Below are positions 10,985 to 22,477 of a DNA stretch of 64,000 nt, piece by piece; position 1 is the first letter of the stretch; every line of letters starts with the position of its first letter. The position numbers and the translations under genes are program-made. The notes under the pieces are model-generated. The model ran no database searches. It saw only the letters and a program-made list of their open reading frames with translations, and was not told the origin of the DNA. The stretch comes from Plectrocnemia conspersa (Eukaryota > Arthropoda > Insecta > Trichoptera > Polycentropodidae): assembly GCA_009617715.1 (NCBI GenBank), contig VTFK01000018.1, positions 558,001 through 622,000 of the forward strand, given 5' to 3'.

Positions 10985-11272
10985 ATAAAAAAAACTCTTT
11001 AAAAAATTGAAAAAACGAGATTTAAGTACACCGACAGGCAAATTTTATGGCGTAACTCTGTGAAAAGCCCCCACACATTTTTGCAATCTGCCGAAATTCA
11101 CGCAAAAAGTTTTTTTTATGTTTAGGTCGTTCTTAAATTACCAATGCAAAAATAATGCCGATTATAATAGTTGAAAAAAACGTAAACAATTTATTTCTAT
11201 TCAAATACTTTCGACCTTAATTAATGCTTTCGTATTTTAAAGCATCTGGCATGGACCCACCTTTTCTTATGT
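10985..11272 (-). repeat. Interspersed repeat R, copy 1
   Basis: The reverse complement of this segment aligns with 52820-53095 through most of its length. Shared words include AAAACGAGATTTAAGT, CAAATTTTATGGC, TCTGTGAAAAGCC, CAATCTGCCGA and ATCTGGCATGGA. Identity looks moderate, so the copies are old. No terminal repeats or protein are visible and the class is unknown. Confidence 0.65.
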
Positions 11273-11474
11273 AGAAAATTTGAAATGCAATTAAATATAA
11301 TGCCTTATTTTTTCAACACAAAATAGTCGTCAGTTTTTTTTTATGAAACGCTTGTTTTTCGTATATGTTACCTTTTAATTTTATGAGTTTTATTAATAGG
11401 TAATAGAAAAACCATGCAAAAAATAATGATAATTTATGAAATTTTAATATTAAATTAATTTCAACAATATTGCT

Positions 11475-11535
11475 AATCGGGCCGCACACACGGGTGTTGT
11501 ATGCCGCATACGGCTCGTGAGCCGCGTAGTACGTT
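11475..11535 (-). repeat. Possible hAT-type subterminal fragment
   Basis: On the minus strand the words GCGGCTCACGAGCCGTATGC and TGCGGCCC resemble the reiterated GCGGCTCGCGAGCC-type subterminal sequence known near ends of some animal hAT elements. No CAG-type terminus or partner end is visible here, so this is a weak family assignment. Confidence 0.25.
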
Positions 11536-11819
11536 TTAAAAAATGAAGTCCTAAAGTAATAAGCAAAAATAAAACGCTCAGTATATACTCGATTAATTTT
11601 TTTTAATCCTGACTGACCATTACATATGGTATGTTTGATCCTTGCACAAGCAAATCAAAAAGGTACTATTCTCTTGCACGACAATATGCGAAAGTTGAAT
11701 GAATTCTGATCCACCATAGTCATCATATAAGTATGTATTAAAAACCTGTAACGCCATGATGGTAAGATCTTAAATAAATAAATTCAAGTGACATCAAAAA
11801 GCACAATATAATATATCTA

Positions 11820-12155
11820 CTTATCGCCGGGGATAAGGTTACGAAGGGGGGGGGGGGGTAATCGTAAAAATGTTTAATAAGAGAGAAGCATTGCACGAAT
11901 CGGGCCGCAGGAACACGTGTCCGTAGGAACCACGTGCCAACAATGGCCGTTGGACACGCGTGGTGGTTGAAATATCGCCGATGTCCTGCTTCAAGGACTC
12001 GCCAAGAAAGTGCCCACTCCTATTCTAACCCCCCAGATCTGCCTCCATACACGGTCGTCCAGGATAACCCCACACGTTTTGATATATTTTATTGCCGCAA
12101 TATAGCCCTCTTGCCCCACCCAGTGAGGCTCTGTGACAGGAATAAAATATAGCAA
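11820..12155. promoter_or_regulatory. GC-rich island with a long G run
   Basis: Contains a run of 14 Gs near 11848-11861 and CpG-containing complex sequence to about 12140. A 72-residue plus frame (11934-12152) has no recognisable similarity. A G run of this length is unusual in A+T-rich DNA and may be assembly- or polymerase-sensitive. A regulatory role is only inferred. Confidence 0.2.
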
Positions 12156-12508
12156 TTTTCGGATATCTGTGCTGCAGATTTTTTTATTGAAGGTAGATTT
12201 AGTTTGTGTGGGCTTGTTGTATGAAATAAAATAAATATTTTATTTTAACATTGACCGGTATGATAAATCACTGTTATAAATCATTGCTTACTAAGTGTAG
12301 GAACGTGCCTCAAATCCCAGATTCTATCGCGACTGGGAATAATTAAAAATAATACTTCACATCCTAGTATCGGATCAAACATAATTTATATCAGAGGTCC
12401 TCTGACCGATTTTTATCTGTATCAATAAAAAATGTGTATATAGCAACAAAATTTAAAAAAATAGAACACTGATAGATACCGATGTAAGATGTAAGAAAAC
12501 CAAACATA

Positions 12509-12693
12509 TGCAACTTTACTTCTAAAAATTAATTAGCATGTTTTCTTTACCTGAAACTAAGATATTTTTTTGAAAAATTGCATTGACTGTAAGACAAAGA
12601 TAGAGAGAAAAAATCTCTTAAAAATTGAAAAGATCTACACGCGTGCAACCTTACTTCCAATAATTTAGCCAATGTGCTTTCTTTGCCTGAAAC
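12509..12693 (+). repeat. Diverged local tandem duplication
   Basis: Segments 12509-12557 and 12644-12693 are related. Both run TGCAACyTTACTTC, an A+T-rich middle, then TTTCTTTrCCTGAAAC. Offset is about 135 bp. Divergence suggests an old duplication. No function is evident. Confidence 0.6.
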
Positions 12694-12699
12694 AATGAA

Positions 12700-13470
12700 A
12701 AACTGTTAATATCCGAAATTCTGTCAGATAAATGTTGAACGAAAAATTAATTTGGAGGAGCGTAAGAAAGAATGTGAAATTTAACGTATTTTATGTTTAA
12801 TCATATTACTTGTCTATTTTAAAGAATGTAGTACATGTGTCTAATATTATATAAAGATGAATAAAAGGAAAGACCAAAAAGGAGATTTTGCGCAGTAATT
12901 TTTCTAGCGGAACATTTAGTTTATTTAAATAATAGCTTTTAAAAATATAGGAGATGAGAACTTCGTTAGACAATAATGCCTCTCCCTTTGGAAATTTATT
13001 CTTAATATCCATTACCTTTTTAAAGAAAACAAAATTAGTTTACTGTAACTCGATTGATTGACTGTGAAAGCATTCTAAGAAGAAGAATATCATGCGTTAT
13101 TAAATTGCATTAAAATAAACAATTCAATAATACAATAATAAATACATTATACTTTAATATCAAACTTTGATTACATGCTTTCAAATAACATTGTCATTAA
13201 TTTTTATTTTTGACCTAGTAAAAACTGTAAAACTTATACTATGTGTATAAGTTTGACACGCACAGTTATCATATTTAATATATGTTACATTTAAATAGAG
13301 TTTCTATTTATTACCCTAACATGACAGATTTTTTAAAGCAGTAAAAATGTTTGCGTTTAAGCAATTGACCAAATGTTTAATGTATTATTTGCATATTGAA
13401 TTATAAGCGTGCCTTTATATTTAAATTGGCTAATTATTAACATCATATTTCTATACAATATATCATTATA
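12700..13470. other. A+T-rich DNA, nothing recognised
   Basis: Low-complexity sequence without supported genes or repeats. Short open frames look random in composition. Confidence 0.5.
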
Positions 13471-13479
13471 CCTAGGTCG

Positions 13480-14175
13480 TGACAAATCGTGTCGTCGCAG
13501 TTTTCCGTCTGACCAAAAACCGAAAAAGAATCGTGTCCAAAAGTTCAGAAGAGAACCAATAAAGGACAGCGGGTGTTCTGGGTCGGTTTATTGATAAAAG
13601 CACCTGCTGGTTTCCACCCCCCCACAACTTTCGACACCCCTTTGTTACCTACGAACTACTTATATATTATGTTTTGCGAACATTCCGCAGAACAAACTTA
13701 TGAAAGTTCACGTTTTACGACATTTATACATATACGAGAGACGGACAAACCTGTATTTTGATACAATACGAATATTATATTTAATTTTTAATTATTTAGA
13801 TAATATTACATATGCGGATATTTTTATCCGAATGTATGTACTACATTTTGGCCAATTCCCCGGTCGACTTTGGTAATTTATGGTCTTTCGCGCGAAAGAT
13901 CCGGACATCTGGAACCGCCAACTAACTCTCGAACTAAAGTGATTTGTATCCGGAAAAGAAGTCCGAAATTGAAAACTTTCACAAGGAGCTTTATATCCGA
14001 TATGTCATGTGACTCCCTATTCCTACTTAATTTTGAGCGTAACGAATTTTGCTCGATGCATGACTAACGCGGATGTTTCCCGTTTCTATAACATTTTGAT
14101 CTCCGATATGATAAACATGTGTGCCATGAAATCGTGTAAATTTAACGCAAAGTCAACAAACGTAGTGCTAAAACT
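13480..14175. promoter_or_regulatory. Two moderately GC-rich islands, candidate non-coding elements
   Basis: Islands at about 13480-13750 and 13850-14150 are richer in CpG than their flanks. The second contains the palindrome CTTTCGCGCGAAAG (about 13884-13897) and ATATCCGATATG (about 13992-14003). Overlapping short frames are open but look non-coding. Inference only. Confidence 0.2.
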
Positions 14176-14899
14176 TTGTGAATATTATAGATAAAATATA
14201 TTTGTAATAATAACAAAGAAATAGTAATTTTTTAATATTATTTTTTTATTTAATTATTATTTTTTCTTTAAAATCCACCGCTTTTAATAATTTTGCTTTA
14301 GGAAAATACTCATCAAATATTTTTAATTGTTTTTTTTTATGATTAACTATAACATAAACTGCTACTTGTGAAATAGAAAATATGCATCACTGAAATAATA
14401 ACGGTTAAATTATTTTAATAAATATTATTTTGCTTACAATTGATAAAATATATAAACAAGATTCATTTTATTAATTTTTTTTTATTTAAGAGAACAATAA
14501 GTCAGATTACAACATTGCTTTGTAATGAAATGTAATTAGGGGTATATCACGTACTAAAAATGGAATCACAAATAAGTCAAAAACATGTCTCATTTGACTA
14601 TTATAAATACATTTTCATTAAATTTTTAATCTTTTACCCAATTTTTCAGTTCACCATCGCAATCCGCCATTTTTTTGCCCACAAAAAAAATCCGCATACC
14701 CCATCAGTTTTTTCCATGTCATGACATGTCATCTTACAGTCTAATGCATCCCATAACAACCGGAGGAGGAGGAATATTTTAGTTTTAATTAATAATATTT
14801 TTTATAAAATGTAAAATAAAAACTTGAGTATGCTAATTTAAAAACAATTGTTTGCCAGTTACCGTTTTAAAAGGTTGAAAAAATATACAATCAACGACT

Positions 14900-15000
14900 C
14901 CTGACGAGATTTCAATATCGGTAATACCGGTATTGGGGCAAAAATTGATATTCAGTACTACCGGTATTACAAAATAAAATATCAGTAGTACCAAAAAAAT
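14900..15000. repeat. Short array of ACCGGTATTAC-like motifs
   Basis: Three related words recur within 100 bp: ATATCGGTAATACCGGTATT (14914-14933), a CAGTACTACCGGTATTAC word (about 14953-14970) and ATCAGTAGTACC. The core AATACCGGTATT is palindromic. Such reiterated ACCGGTA words are known in subterminal regions of some DNA transposons. Element ends are not visible. Confidence 0.4.
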
Positions 15001-15009
15001 TTTTTTTAA

Positions 15010-16300
15010 AGTCGTCCATCTTATTTGTTTTATCAATCCCTATCTATGCGAAAAATCCCACCGGCAAAAAATATTTTAGCGAAAACTTTTTAAATTTAAT
15101 TTAACATGTTCGATATGTTTGTATATGCGCGAAGTGTAAAAATAAAAGGAATATATTTGCTTTATCTCATGCAAATCTAAAAGTACCTAACGGTACCTAG
15201 TAATTTTGTTATGTAACAGAGAAATAACCGCGCCTTTTTATGATAAGGATGGCTGGCGAAGTGAAAACAAAAGCGGGTATTGCATACTATTTGTACATTT
15301 TTATATCCATTCAGACATATTTTTTCCAAATAGTTCATGGAATATACTTTACAAAACATTGGTGTTAAATAATAGCAATAAGTAAGTTTCTAAGATTATA
15401 TTTATATAAAAAACGTAATTGAAAAAATTGCGCGAAATGTATTTTTTTTAAAAAAATGATTTTATTGGTAAATAATGCAATGTTATATTTTTGTGAGAAA
15501 ATAAAGATAGGTTGTACTAAGCGATAAAATTAAAATGTGTTTGACGGTGTATTTTTTTAAATCAAACTTGATTTATATTTTATTTAAAAAAAAAATTTTT
15601 TTTTGTTATAACAACTAAATATTATTATTGCAAATTTTTAAAACATATGTATAAAATATTCATTTGAAAATACATATCAATGATTTAAAAAATCTCATAT
15701 GTCCAAATTGTCTAGGGCTAAAAGGTTTATGCAGTATTTTATATTCTATAATATTTACATAAACATTTGTAACGCAAATTTAATTAATGTTACTATTAAC
15801 ATAAGTAGAAATAAATAAGTATACGAGAGATAAATCCTTCGAAAATAAATGTTATTGCGATATTTCAAAATTAAATTAAATAATATAAATAAATCACATC
15901 TCCATCAAAAAAATATCACAATCATCAATATTTTAATATTTTTTTTATAAATAATATGTATTTTAATTAAAATAATTTTAAATTAAAATATTGAATAACA
16001 CTTTGGTTTTGCTAATCAATAAACATTGTGAATCATGTGAGCGATACTCAGATTATTTTTTATGTCAATTAAAATAATATTATCAAATTTCAGTATTATT
16101 GCAATTGACGAAATATGTAAGCTGGAAAAATGAAATATTTTGATAATATTTTGCCAGCTTTCGAAGCGGTTTCCTATTATTATAATAATTAATATTTATT
16201 TTATATTTCAAATCTTACAAATATTTTAAATTATTAAAAATATATAACTGAAAAAACATATTTTTAATGGATTGAAACTTAGCTAAAAATATTTTTATAA
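15010..16300. other. A+T-rich DNA, nothing recognised
   Basis: Very A+T-rich, with homopolymer runs and no convincing frame, RNA or repeat. A 15-17-bp word shared between 16119 and 16145 (GCTGGAAAAT against ATTTTGCCAGC) is a weak inverted pair only. Confidence 0.5.
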
Positions 16301-16309
16301 GAAAAATAT

Positions 16310-16500
16310 TGAGAAGCACTGGACCGGATATTTCCGATGCTTCAAACAGATGTCTGCGAGCAACAGAGCCGACAAACATTTATTAACGCAGTGTAAAATT
16401 AACATCCCGCATCAGTATACTGAAGCCGGCTAATTTTATTCGCTTCGCGAACCGCCCTTTGATGTTTTCGACAGATAATGAACAATCGTCTCAGAAGAGA
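16310..16500. promoter_or_regulatory. Candidate enhancer with TCF- and SOX-like sites
   Basis: A complex GC-richer stretch between extremely A+T-rich flanks. GCCCTTTGATG at about 16454-16464 matches the TCF/Pangolin core CTTTGAT, and GAACAATCG about 20 bp downstream resembles a SOX site. It lies about 100 bp from the tRNA-Ala copy at 16596, which is probably unrelated. The regulatory role is inferred. Confidence 0.25.
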
Positions 16501-16595
16501 TTTTATTTTATTATTTTTTTTTTATATATATGTAATAAATATGGTTTATTACTAAAATAATCAAAATATAATTAATAATAAAAAAAAATAAACCT

Positions 16596-16668
16596 TGGAG
16601 GCGCCGGGCATCGATCCCGGTACCTCTCACATGCTAAGCGAGCGCTCTACCATCTGAGCTACGCCCCC
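16596..16668 (-). tRNA. tRNA-Ala (anticodon AGC), copy 2
   Basis: Base-for-base identical to the gene at 983-1055: acceptor GGGGGCG/CGCCTCC, anticodon loop TTAGCAT, T stem CCGGG/CCCGG, discriminator A, no encoded CCA, no intron. Flanks differ completely from copy 1, so the identity is confined to the gene. Downstream on the minus strand a T-run (A-run at about 16581-16589 on the plus strand) fits a Pol III terminator. Identity between copies in unrelated flanks fits purifying selection or gene conversion. Probably functional. Confidence 0.96.
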
Positions 16669-16679
16669 GGTGAGTATCG

Positions 16680-17280
16680 TGTACAAAATACGTTACTTTA
16701 ATAAAATTAATATTTTATTCAAACAATTGTTGAAATAAATATAAAATTTTAATATTAAAATAATTTTTAACCCATGTAAACTTAAATCTAAGCATTAAAA
16801 AATAAAAATGACAAATACACATATAAATACGTCCGCTGCGATCTGATAAACGTTTTTTCCCTCACAGTGAGCGTGTGTACTTTTTTGTGTTCGCAAAATA
16901 TATATGCGCCCAATAATACGTCATACGCACACATAAAACTATTCAGCGAGCACGCGACTGAAAGCGATTATTATTAATAAGGAAATAAGGTGAATTATAT
17001 ACAGTAATAAATAATCAGCGAAATTGATAACATCACGTGGAAATAACTAAGAGTCACGATAGTGTCGTGATCATCAGAAGTTTGTCATGTCAGAATCATT
17101 TCCTTAAAAAATATATGATACGATCGAATCGATCCGATCCGCCATTTTGTATCATTTCAGGCTGGAAGATTGTAGGCGTGGACAAGACAGCCAAAAGACC
17201 GCCCACGATGCGCTACTATCTGTGCGCATCAGATCCACCCCTTTTAATTCACATTTGATACATTTGCGGTTGGGGTAAAT
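16680..17280. other. Intergenic DNA with a slightly GC-richer stretch
   Basis: Positions 17030-17250 are more complex than their flanks and include the imperfect palindrome CACGATAGTGTCGTG (about 17055-17069) and CGATCGAATCGATCCGATCC. A 73-residue frame is open but unrecognised. No feature can be assigned. Confidence 0.3.
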
Positions 17281-20040
17281 CGTCGCAAGTTTAATTTTAA
17301 TATTAATACTATCAATAGTTTCAATAAAATTTACACAAAAGTTCGATTTTGTCTAAAAATAAAAAAATGTGAGATGTAACAAAATTTGAGGAGATGATAA
17401 CTGCCGTGGTTTTAACATATATCGAGATGAAACTTGTTCTGAAAATATACCTTATAAATGACTTAGTGTGTTAGTCAGCCTGATTCACGGTAAAATTTGA
17501 ATCGTAACGGTTAAATTAAATTCATAAGATTTTCTTTTGAGTAAGGCTAAATGATGGATGCAGAATTCAGTGAAATTTATCGATTTTGACGACATTACAC
17601 GAATTTCTACCATAATTTGTCTTGTCAGTGCTGTCGATCCACTAGAAAAGCTTTCGGATAAGCTGAAAAATCGTTAGCCAATAAAAATAAAAAGTGTCGG
17701 GATAAATGTGAGAAGAAAATGTAGTGTTTGTTCTGCACATGTAATAAGGAAAGATACAGCATACATGTGCAGAAGTTGTGAAATTCTTCTTCATATTGAC
17801 GAGTGTTTTTATACGTATCAAAAAATATTGAAGTAGGCAAAAAAGTGTAAATAATAAAAATAAATATAAATAGTGATATAGTGTGGTTTATAAGTGTAGT
17901 GATTAAAATAAATGTGTCAGTGACAGTTGTAAGCAGCAAAAAGGACGCCGAAATTTTGGTAAGTGCAAATTATATTATATTATAAACGGATATTTTTTAT
18001 AAATTGTTTACACAAAAAATTATAAAAGCATTTAAACATGCATATTATTAAATTATAAATAGCTGGTTTAGGACCATTGCAACCATTTTTAATTTACATA
18101 AAATATTAGGAATGAAAAATACATATTTATTTGATCATGATTTTATCCCTCGGAGATCCTTAGAAGTGCCATAAATTTTTTTTTGCTAATTATTTTGCAA
18201 TAAACTAATACGGCAATAATTTATCCGAATTGTAGCTTTTCCCCCTGGTTTCTTAATCTGTGAATAATTGCAGTTTTCCAAATGGTGAGGAAATTTCAAA
18301 ATAACAAACACCCTGTAAAAATGTTCGTAAATGAATGGATGATATTTTTTGGAAGCTCTTTGTCTGCTGTATTATTTAATTTATCCACATATACCGTAAC
18401 GATTTTACTTTTTAATTTTGCAACATAATTAATCTACTATCAACCAGGATGTTTCGATTTATTTTGATTAGTTTTATGTTTACCTAGCCAGACAGTTTGA
18501 CCCTGAAATTTAACATAAAATATATTAAATAATTATGGTTCATTTATTATATAAAAAAATTCATGTGCCCCAAAAAGACGACGTCACAATGGGATAAGAC
18601 GACTCTTTTCAATAAAATTTGAAGTAAAATATAATTTATTTTTCATTTTATAGTACGTAGAAATAGCATACTACTATCTCTGATTATCATATAGAGGCAA
18701 ACTTGATGGTATTCCAGTATTTTTTTAATAAAAGAAAACGCATATTCTTTCAAGACTCGTATACGAGTCCTCGGGCGTTAAGCTGTTAATAAATGCCAAT
18801 GATTAATTAGAAACGTAACGCTTACAATTTATTTATTTAACTTATAAACTGTGTTACTTTATTTAAATAAAATGTCGAGGGTTAATTGGTCGCGAAAATT
18901 TTAATACATATTTTCACAAATTTATATTTTCTTATGCAAGAGCAGAGGTGTTTTTGTCAAATTTTTATTATAAGTTAACATTTTATTTAATGAATTTTTT
19001 GCGCTCAATTATATATTTTTTGTAAATATCATAAAAGTGACAGGCGGGCGTCTCGAAAGCTTATTGTTTTATTATCTTAATATGATATTTATTATATTTT
19101 TTTTAAAAGTGGCTTAAGTACCTATAAGCTAGTACGTATATTATAAGCGCTATAGGGAGGATTGGGTTTAATATGTTATAATATAGGAAAAAATCTAATA
19201 AACAAAGACACCATTCATAATGATAATGGAGATTATTTTATGACTTTCAAGAGCAAAAGAGCTATAAAATAGCTGCAACATTTTATGTTAAATACGTAGA
19301 ATCTCGGATACGCATATTATGAAGGGTTATCATTTTTTGTCTCGGTTATAAAATATTCTCATATGTGATATTTTCCTTCACATGTGTAGTTAAACTTGAT
19401 TTTTTTAAGCTCACTTCATGTTATCTCACTTTATGAATTATTTTTTGTAAAATAATTGCTTTTGAAGCTAAATATTATATTATAATCATGGACATATTCT
19501 TTATTACTAAAAACAGTATTTGCGTAATTGAAAATTAATGCCATATATTACTTAGAATTGAGTTTCGATAATTTATATATACATATATAGCATTTGCATG
19601 AAAACATTGACTTTTGTATATTTTAAACAGTGAACGAATCACTCTCAAAAACTTGATAATATAATCATTCTTTAGTCATTGATCCATGCATTATTATTTT
19701 TTGTAGATCAGGCAATATTTGAGGAAATCGAAATTAAATAATAATTACTAATCGTAATTCCTAGAGTCGGTCATAAAACTTACTTTGTCAAACATGTTTT
19801 CGAAGTTGTTCTGGATGCAGCTGTAAATTTATTGGATTTGGACCACTACTTGTTTTCAAAATATCAGTATAAATATAATCTTTAACAAAAGACATTTTAT
19901 GCGAATACTCTAAAAAATCATAATTTTTCAGAAGAAACACTACATTATTTGTTTAGCAACAGTCTTATAACAAAGTATTTCAGACTAGATATACTATCTA
20001 GAAAAATTATTAAAAATATCTACTCACAATATTTACCTGA
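17281..20040. other. Long A+T-rich stretch, nothing recognised
   Basis: About 2.8 kb with no supported gene, RNA or repeat. A CRE-like word GACGACGTCAC near 18579 and a T-rich tract are visible. The 104-residue minus-strand frame at 17625-17939 is dominated by F, I, T and L and reads like A+T-biased non-coding DNA. Confidence 0.5.
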
Positions 20041-20044
20041 TAAT

Positions 20045-20823
20045 TCGTGTTTTATTTGCTGCTCAGTGTTGCCATATAGTGAATTTCCAGTTCAGTCAAA
20101 GTAATAAAATCGTGCCATCAAGCGTTTATATTAAGATTTTCTATAACAATATTACGAATGATAGTCGAATAAAACACATCTAAACCGAAGTTTGCCCAAT
20201 AGGAGAGCGCAAAAACAATTATCACTTCTCAGAAGTCAAAAATCCACGTCAAAAGCAATAAAATCGTGGGGAACGTCTCGGTAACGAGCGTTCCCACTGC
20301 GACGGCGACGGTGATAATTGTTTTTGCGCTCTCCTATTGACCAAAATTCGGTTTGAATATATTTTGAACAGTCCTCTTATATTAGAAGTCAATAGTAATA
20401 TAGGTATGGATAGCTATAATATGTTGATTTTCTTTGATCTGAATTTTCAGATCGAATACCTGAATTTACTACTACTAATTTACATTCCTTGAATATTTTC
20501 TCTAATGTTTAATATTTTTTAAACGTTCAAAAAGCAATAAAGTCAACAATAATTTGGAAACTAATTTTAACACAAACTACAATCTGTCCCTTTGAATAAT
20601 AATATTTATTGTGAAAGTACTACCTAGAAAGTGGGTGCTTTTGAAGGCAATGTTCCGCTCCTTTTATGTATTGCATACATACATTTCAAACAACTGTAGT
20701 GTAGTTCAGATTCATTATTTGAGGTCGGTTTTTACTTTTTTTTACATATATTCTTGCTATGATTTTTCCAGAGTTGCGCCTCGGGAATTTGTCCCTTCTC
20801 CCTCCCTCCTCTTGGTAGGCCTG
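20045..20823 (-). repeat. Repeat family A, copy 3, with foldback
   Basis: Reverse-orientation copy. On the minus strand it starts CAGGCCTACCAAGAGG at 20823, passes the GGAGCGGAACATTGCC block, and reaches a short-armed foldback. Within it, AGAGCGCAAAAACAATTATC at 20202-20221 is repeated inverted at 20311-20330, around a GC-rich centre containing TCGGTAACGAGCG. It continues to about 20045 with a tail also found at 47130-47290 (words GAGCAGCAAATAAAACAC and GTGAATTTCCAGT). This shows the family extends beyond the foldback. No coding potential. Confidence 0.7.
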
Positions 20824-20829
20824 ATTGCC

Positions 20830-21260
20830 TCTGTTGAGGGTTGGAAACGATAGGCTTCCGGCATGCTCGCTGAAGACGCGAATTAATTTAACACTGCCTA
20901 AAAAATTAGCTGAAAAGCCTAATCGGCCAGTAGCGACTTTGGGCACTACATAGCGTGACTACATTGACACAGCGGCGAATGGCCAAGATTTTCGGCCATT
21001 GAGATTGGGCCAGTCCGCAGTGGAAGAGGGAGGCGATTGCCGACACGATCATGTCGCTTGCCGCAAACGTGCGTGATGAAACACACTAAATACGTAAATA
21101 ATGTTAAACGTTTCGACGTAAACATTTCGTATATATGTGGGTCGTGAGCGGATTCCTGGGGGCAGAAATAGAACGGCGGGACACGCACCCGAGCCTGTTC
21201 GGACATCCTTCTTGAGATAGGATGTAGAAATAATATATCCCACAATAGGATATAAAGCTA
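20830..21260. promoter_or_regulatory. GC-rich island, candidate regulatory element
   Basis: One of the strongest islands in the window. It is non-repetitive, CpG-containing, and abuts the family-A copy. It includes the inverted pair AATGGCC/GGCCATT around a 9-base loop (about 20978-21001) and homeodomain-like AATTAATTTAACAC. Two overlapping minus-strand frames of about 100 residues are open but unrecognised and in conflict, which argues for non-coding. Confidence 0.3.
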
Positions 21261-21589
21261 GTAAAAATAAATAACTTTGTTTAATGTAATTAAAACTAAT
21301 TACGAAATTTCGAAGCGCAGCTGCAACATAAAAATTTCTCTCAAACAAAATTGCATACACAAATCGTACGTTGCCATCCGCGATGTATTAATTATGTAGC
21401 GACAAATAAACAGTCCTTTCGCGTCAGGTGCATTTTATAGATAGATCGATATTTTACGGATTTTTATAAATAGAAAATGAGCGGAATATCTTCTTTCTTC
21501 CTCCCAATAGTGTATTTAATCCAATACTTCGCGTCAAAAGACACTAACTAAGCAATGTAAGTCATAAATTTGGGTAGATATATTCGGAG

Positions 21590-22210
21590 TCGAGAATCAC
21601 ACCGTTAAGGCTTTGCACCTTGGACACACCTTGGCCATTGGTCATTTTATCTTAAGATTTATATGACCTTGAATACTGTTTCATTACAATCATAACACAG
21701 ATACGATGCTATGTCACGTGATTGGTTCTAATATTGATCGATGCACGGCCGTGACCAGCTCGAAAGATTTGCGCTCGAGAGCCCGCACATTAAGGGTGAG
21801 TCCTCCCTCCGACCCCTGAAGAGGTGTTCGACGGCCGGCGTCGTGACCAAACGATCAGTTTACGTATTTTATGTGGTATGTAAACGAACGGTCGCGTGGT
21901 AGGAACGATAGGCTCCTTGGTCCGATGGGATACAAGCCGGCTGCCATCGTGATAACGCAATAATAATTGGGTTAGAGCTATTAAAGTATACGTCCATAAC
22001 GGAGCCGATATTATATATTTTCCACGAGCTCTTATCGATGTCATAAAATCTTTTCTGGCCGGTGCACAATAACAAGGAAAAAATAAAAAGGAGCTTAGTA
22101 ATAAATGTAGCCAATAAAGATGGCGTGACCCATCCGACGGGCACGCCACGCTTACTCGCGCTTCCGGAACGCGGACTTTCGCTTCGGGAAAATTATTTCT
22201 ATTATTATTA
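21590..22210. promoter_or_regulatory. GC-rich island with CCAAT/E-box and splice-donor-like site; possible promoter and first exon
   Basis: GTCACGTGATTGG (about 21714-21726) combines an E-box CACGTG with an inverted CCAAT. About 70 bp downstream AAGGGTGAGT (21792-21801) is a strong splice-donor match, so 21727-21795 could be a non-coding first exon on the plus strand. The island continues with CpG-rich complex DNA to 22200. The minus strand has a 119-residue open frame (21790-22149) that I do not recognise, and it overlaps another frame. Promoter status is inference. Confidence 0.25.
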
Positions 22211-22332
22211 TTTTATACATTTTTCTAGACCCTCCATATTTGACTACCTAAACGCTCGCTGAACATATAGGAGTAATTGCTGTTTTGATGTACTGATTGA
22301 TCCATATCGCTCGAGAGATATTTGTACTTTAC

Positions 22333-22355
22333 TAGATCGGATATCAGCCGATCTA
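22333..22355. repeat. Short inverted repeat
   Basis: TAGATCGG and CCGATCTA flank a 7-base centre (ATATCAG). Short, and possibly a protein-binding palindrome. No copy found elsewhere. Confidence 0.4.
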
Positions 22356-22477
22356 ATGTTCGATCAAGAAGGAATTAACTTGCTTCTGCTCTTTTGTTTA
22401 TTCCTATCCTAGACCCGAGCATTTTATACCCGTACTTTAACAATTGACTAATTTTTTCGAGCTTAAAGATTTGTAAA

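Noticed and set aside
17625..17939. 104-residue minus-strand frame with hydrophobic runs
   Set aside because: Composition (F, I, T, L) is what A+T-rich non-coding DNA gives; no motif.
21790..22149. 119-residue minus-strand frame in a GC-rich island
   Set aside because: No recognisable domain, an overlapping frame is open too, and the residue mix is atypical. Kept only as part of a regulatory island.
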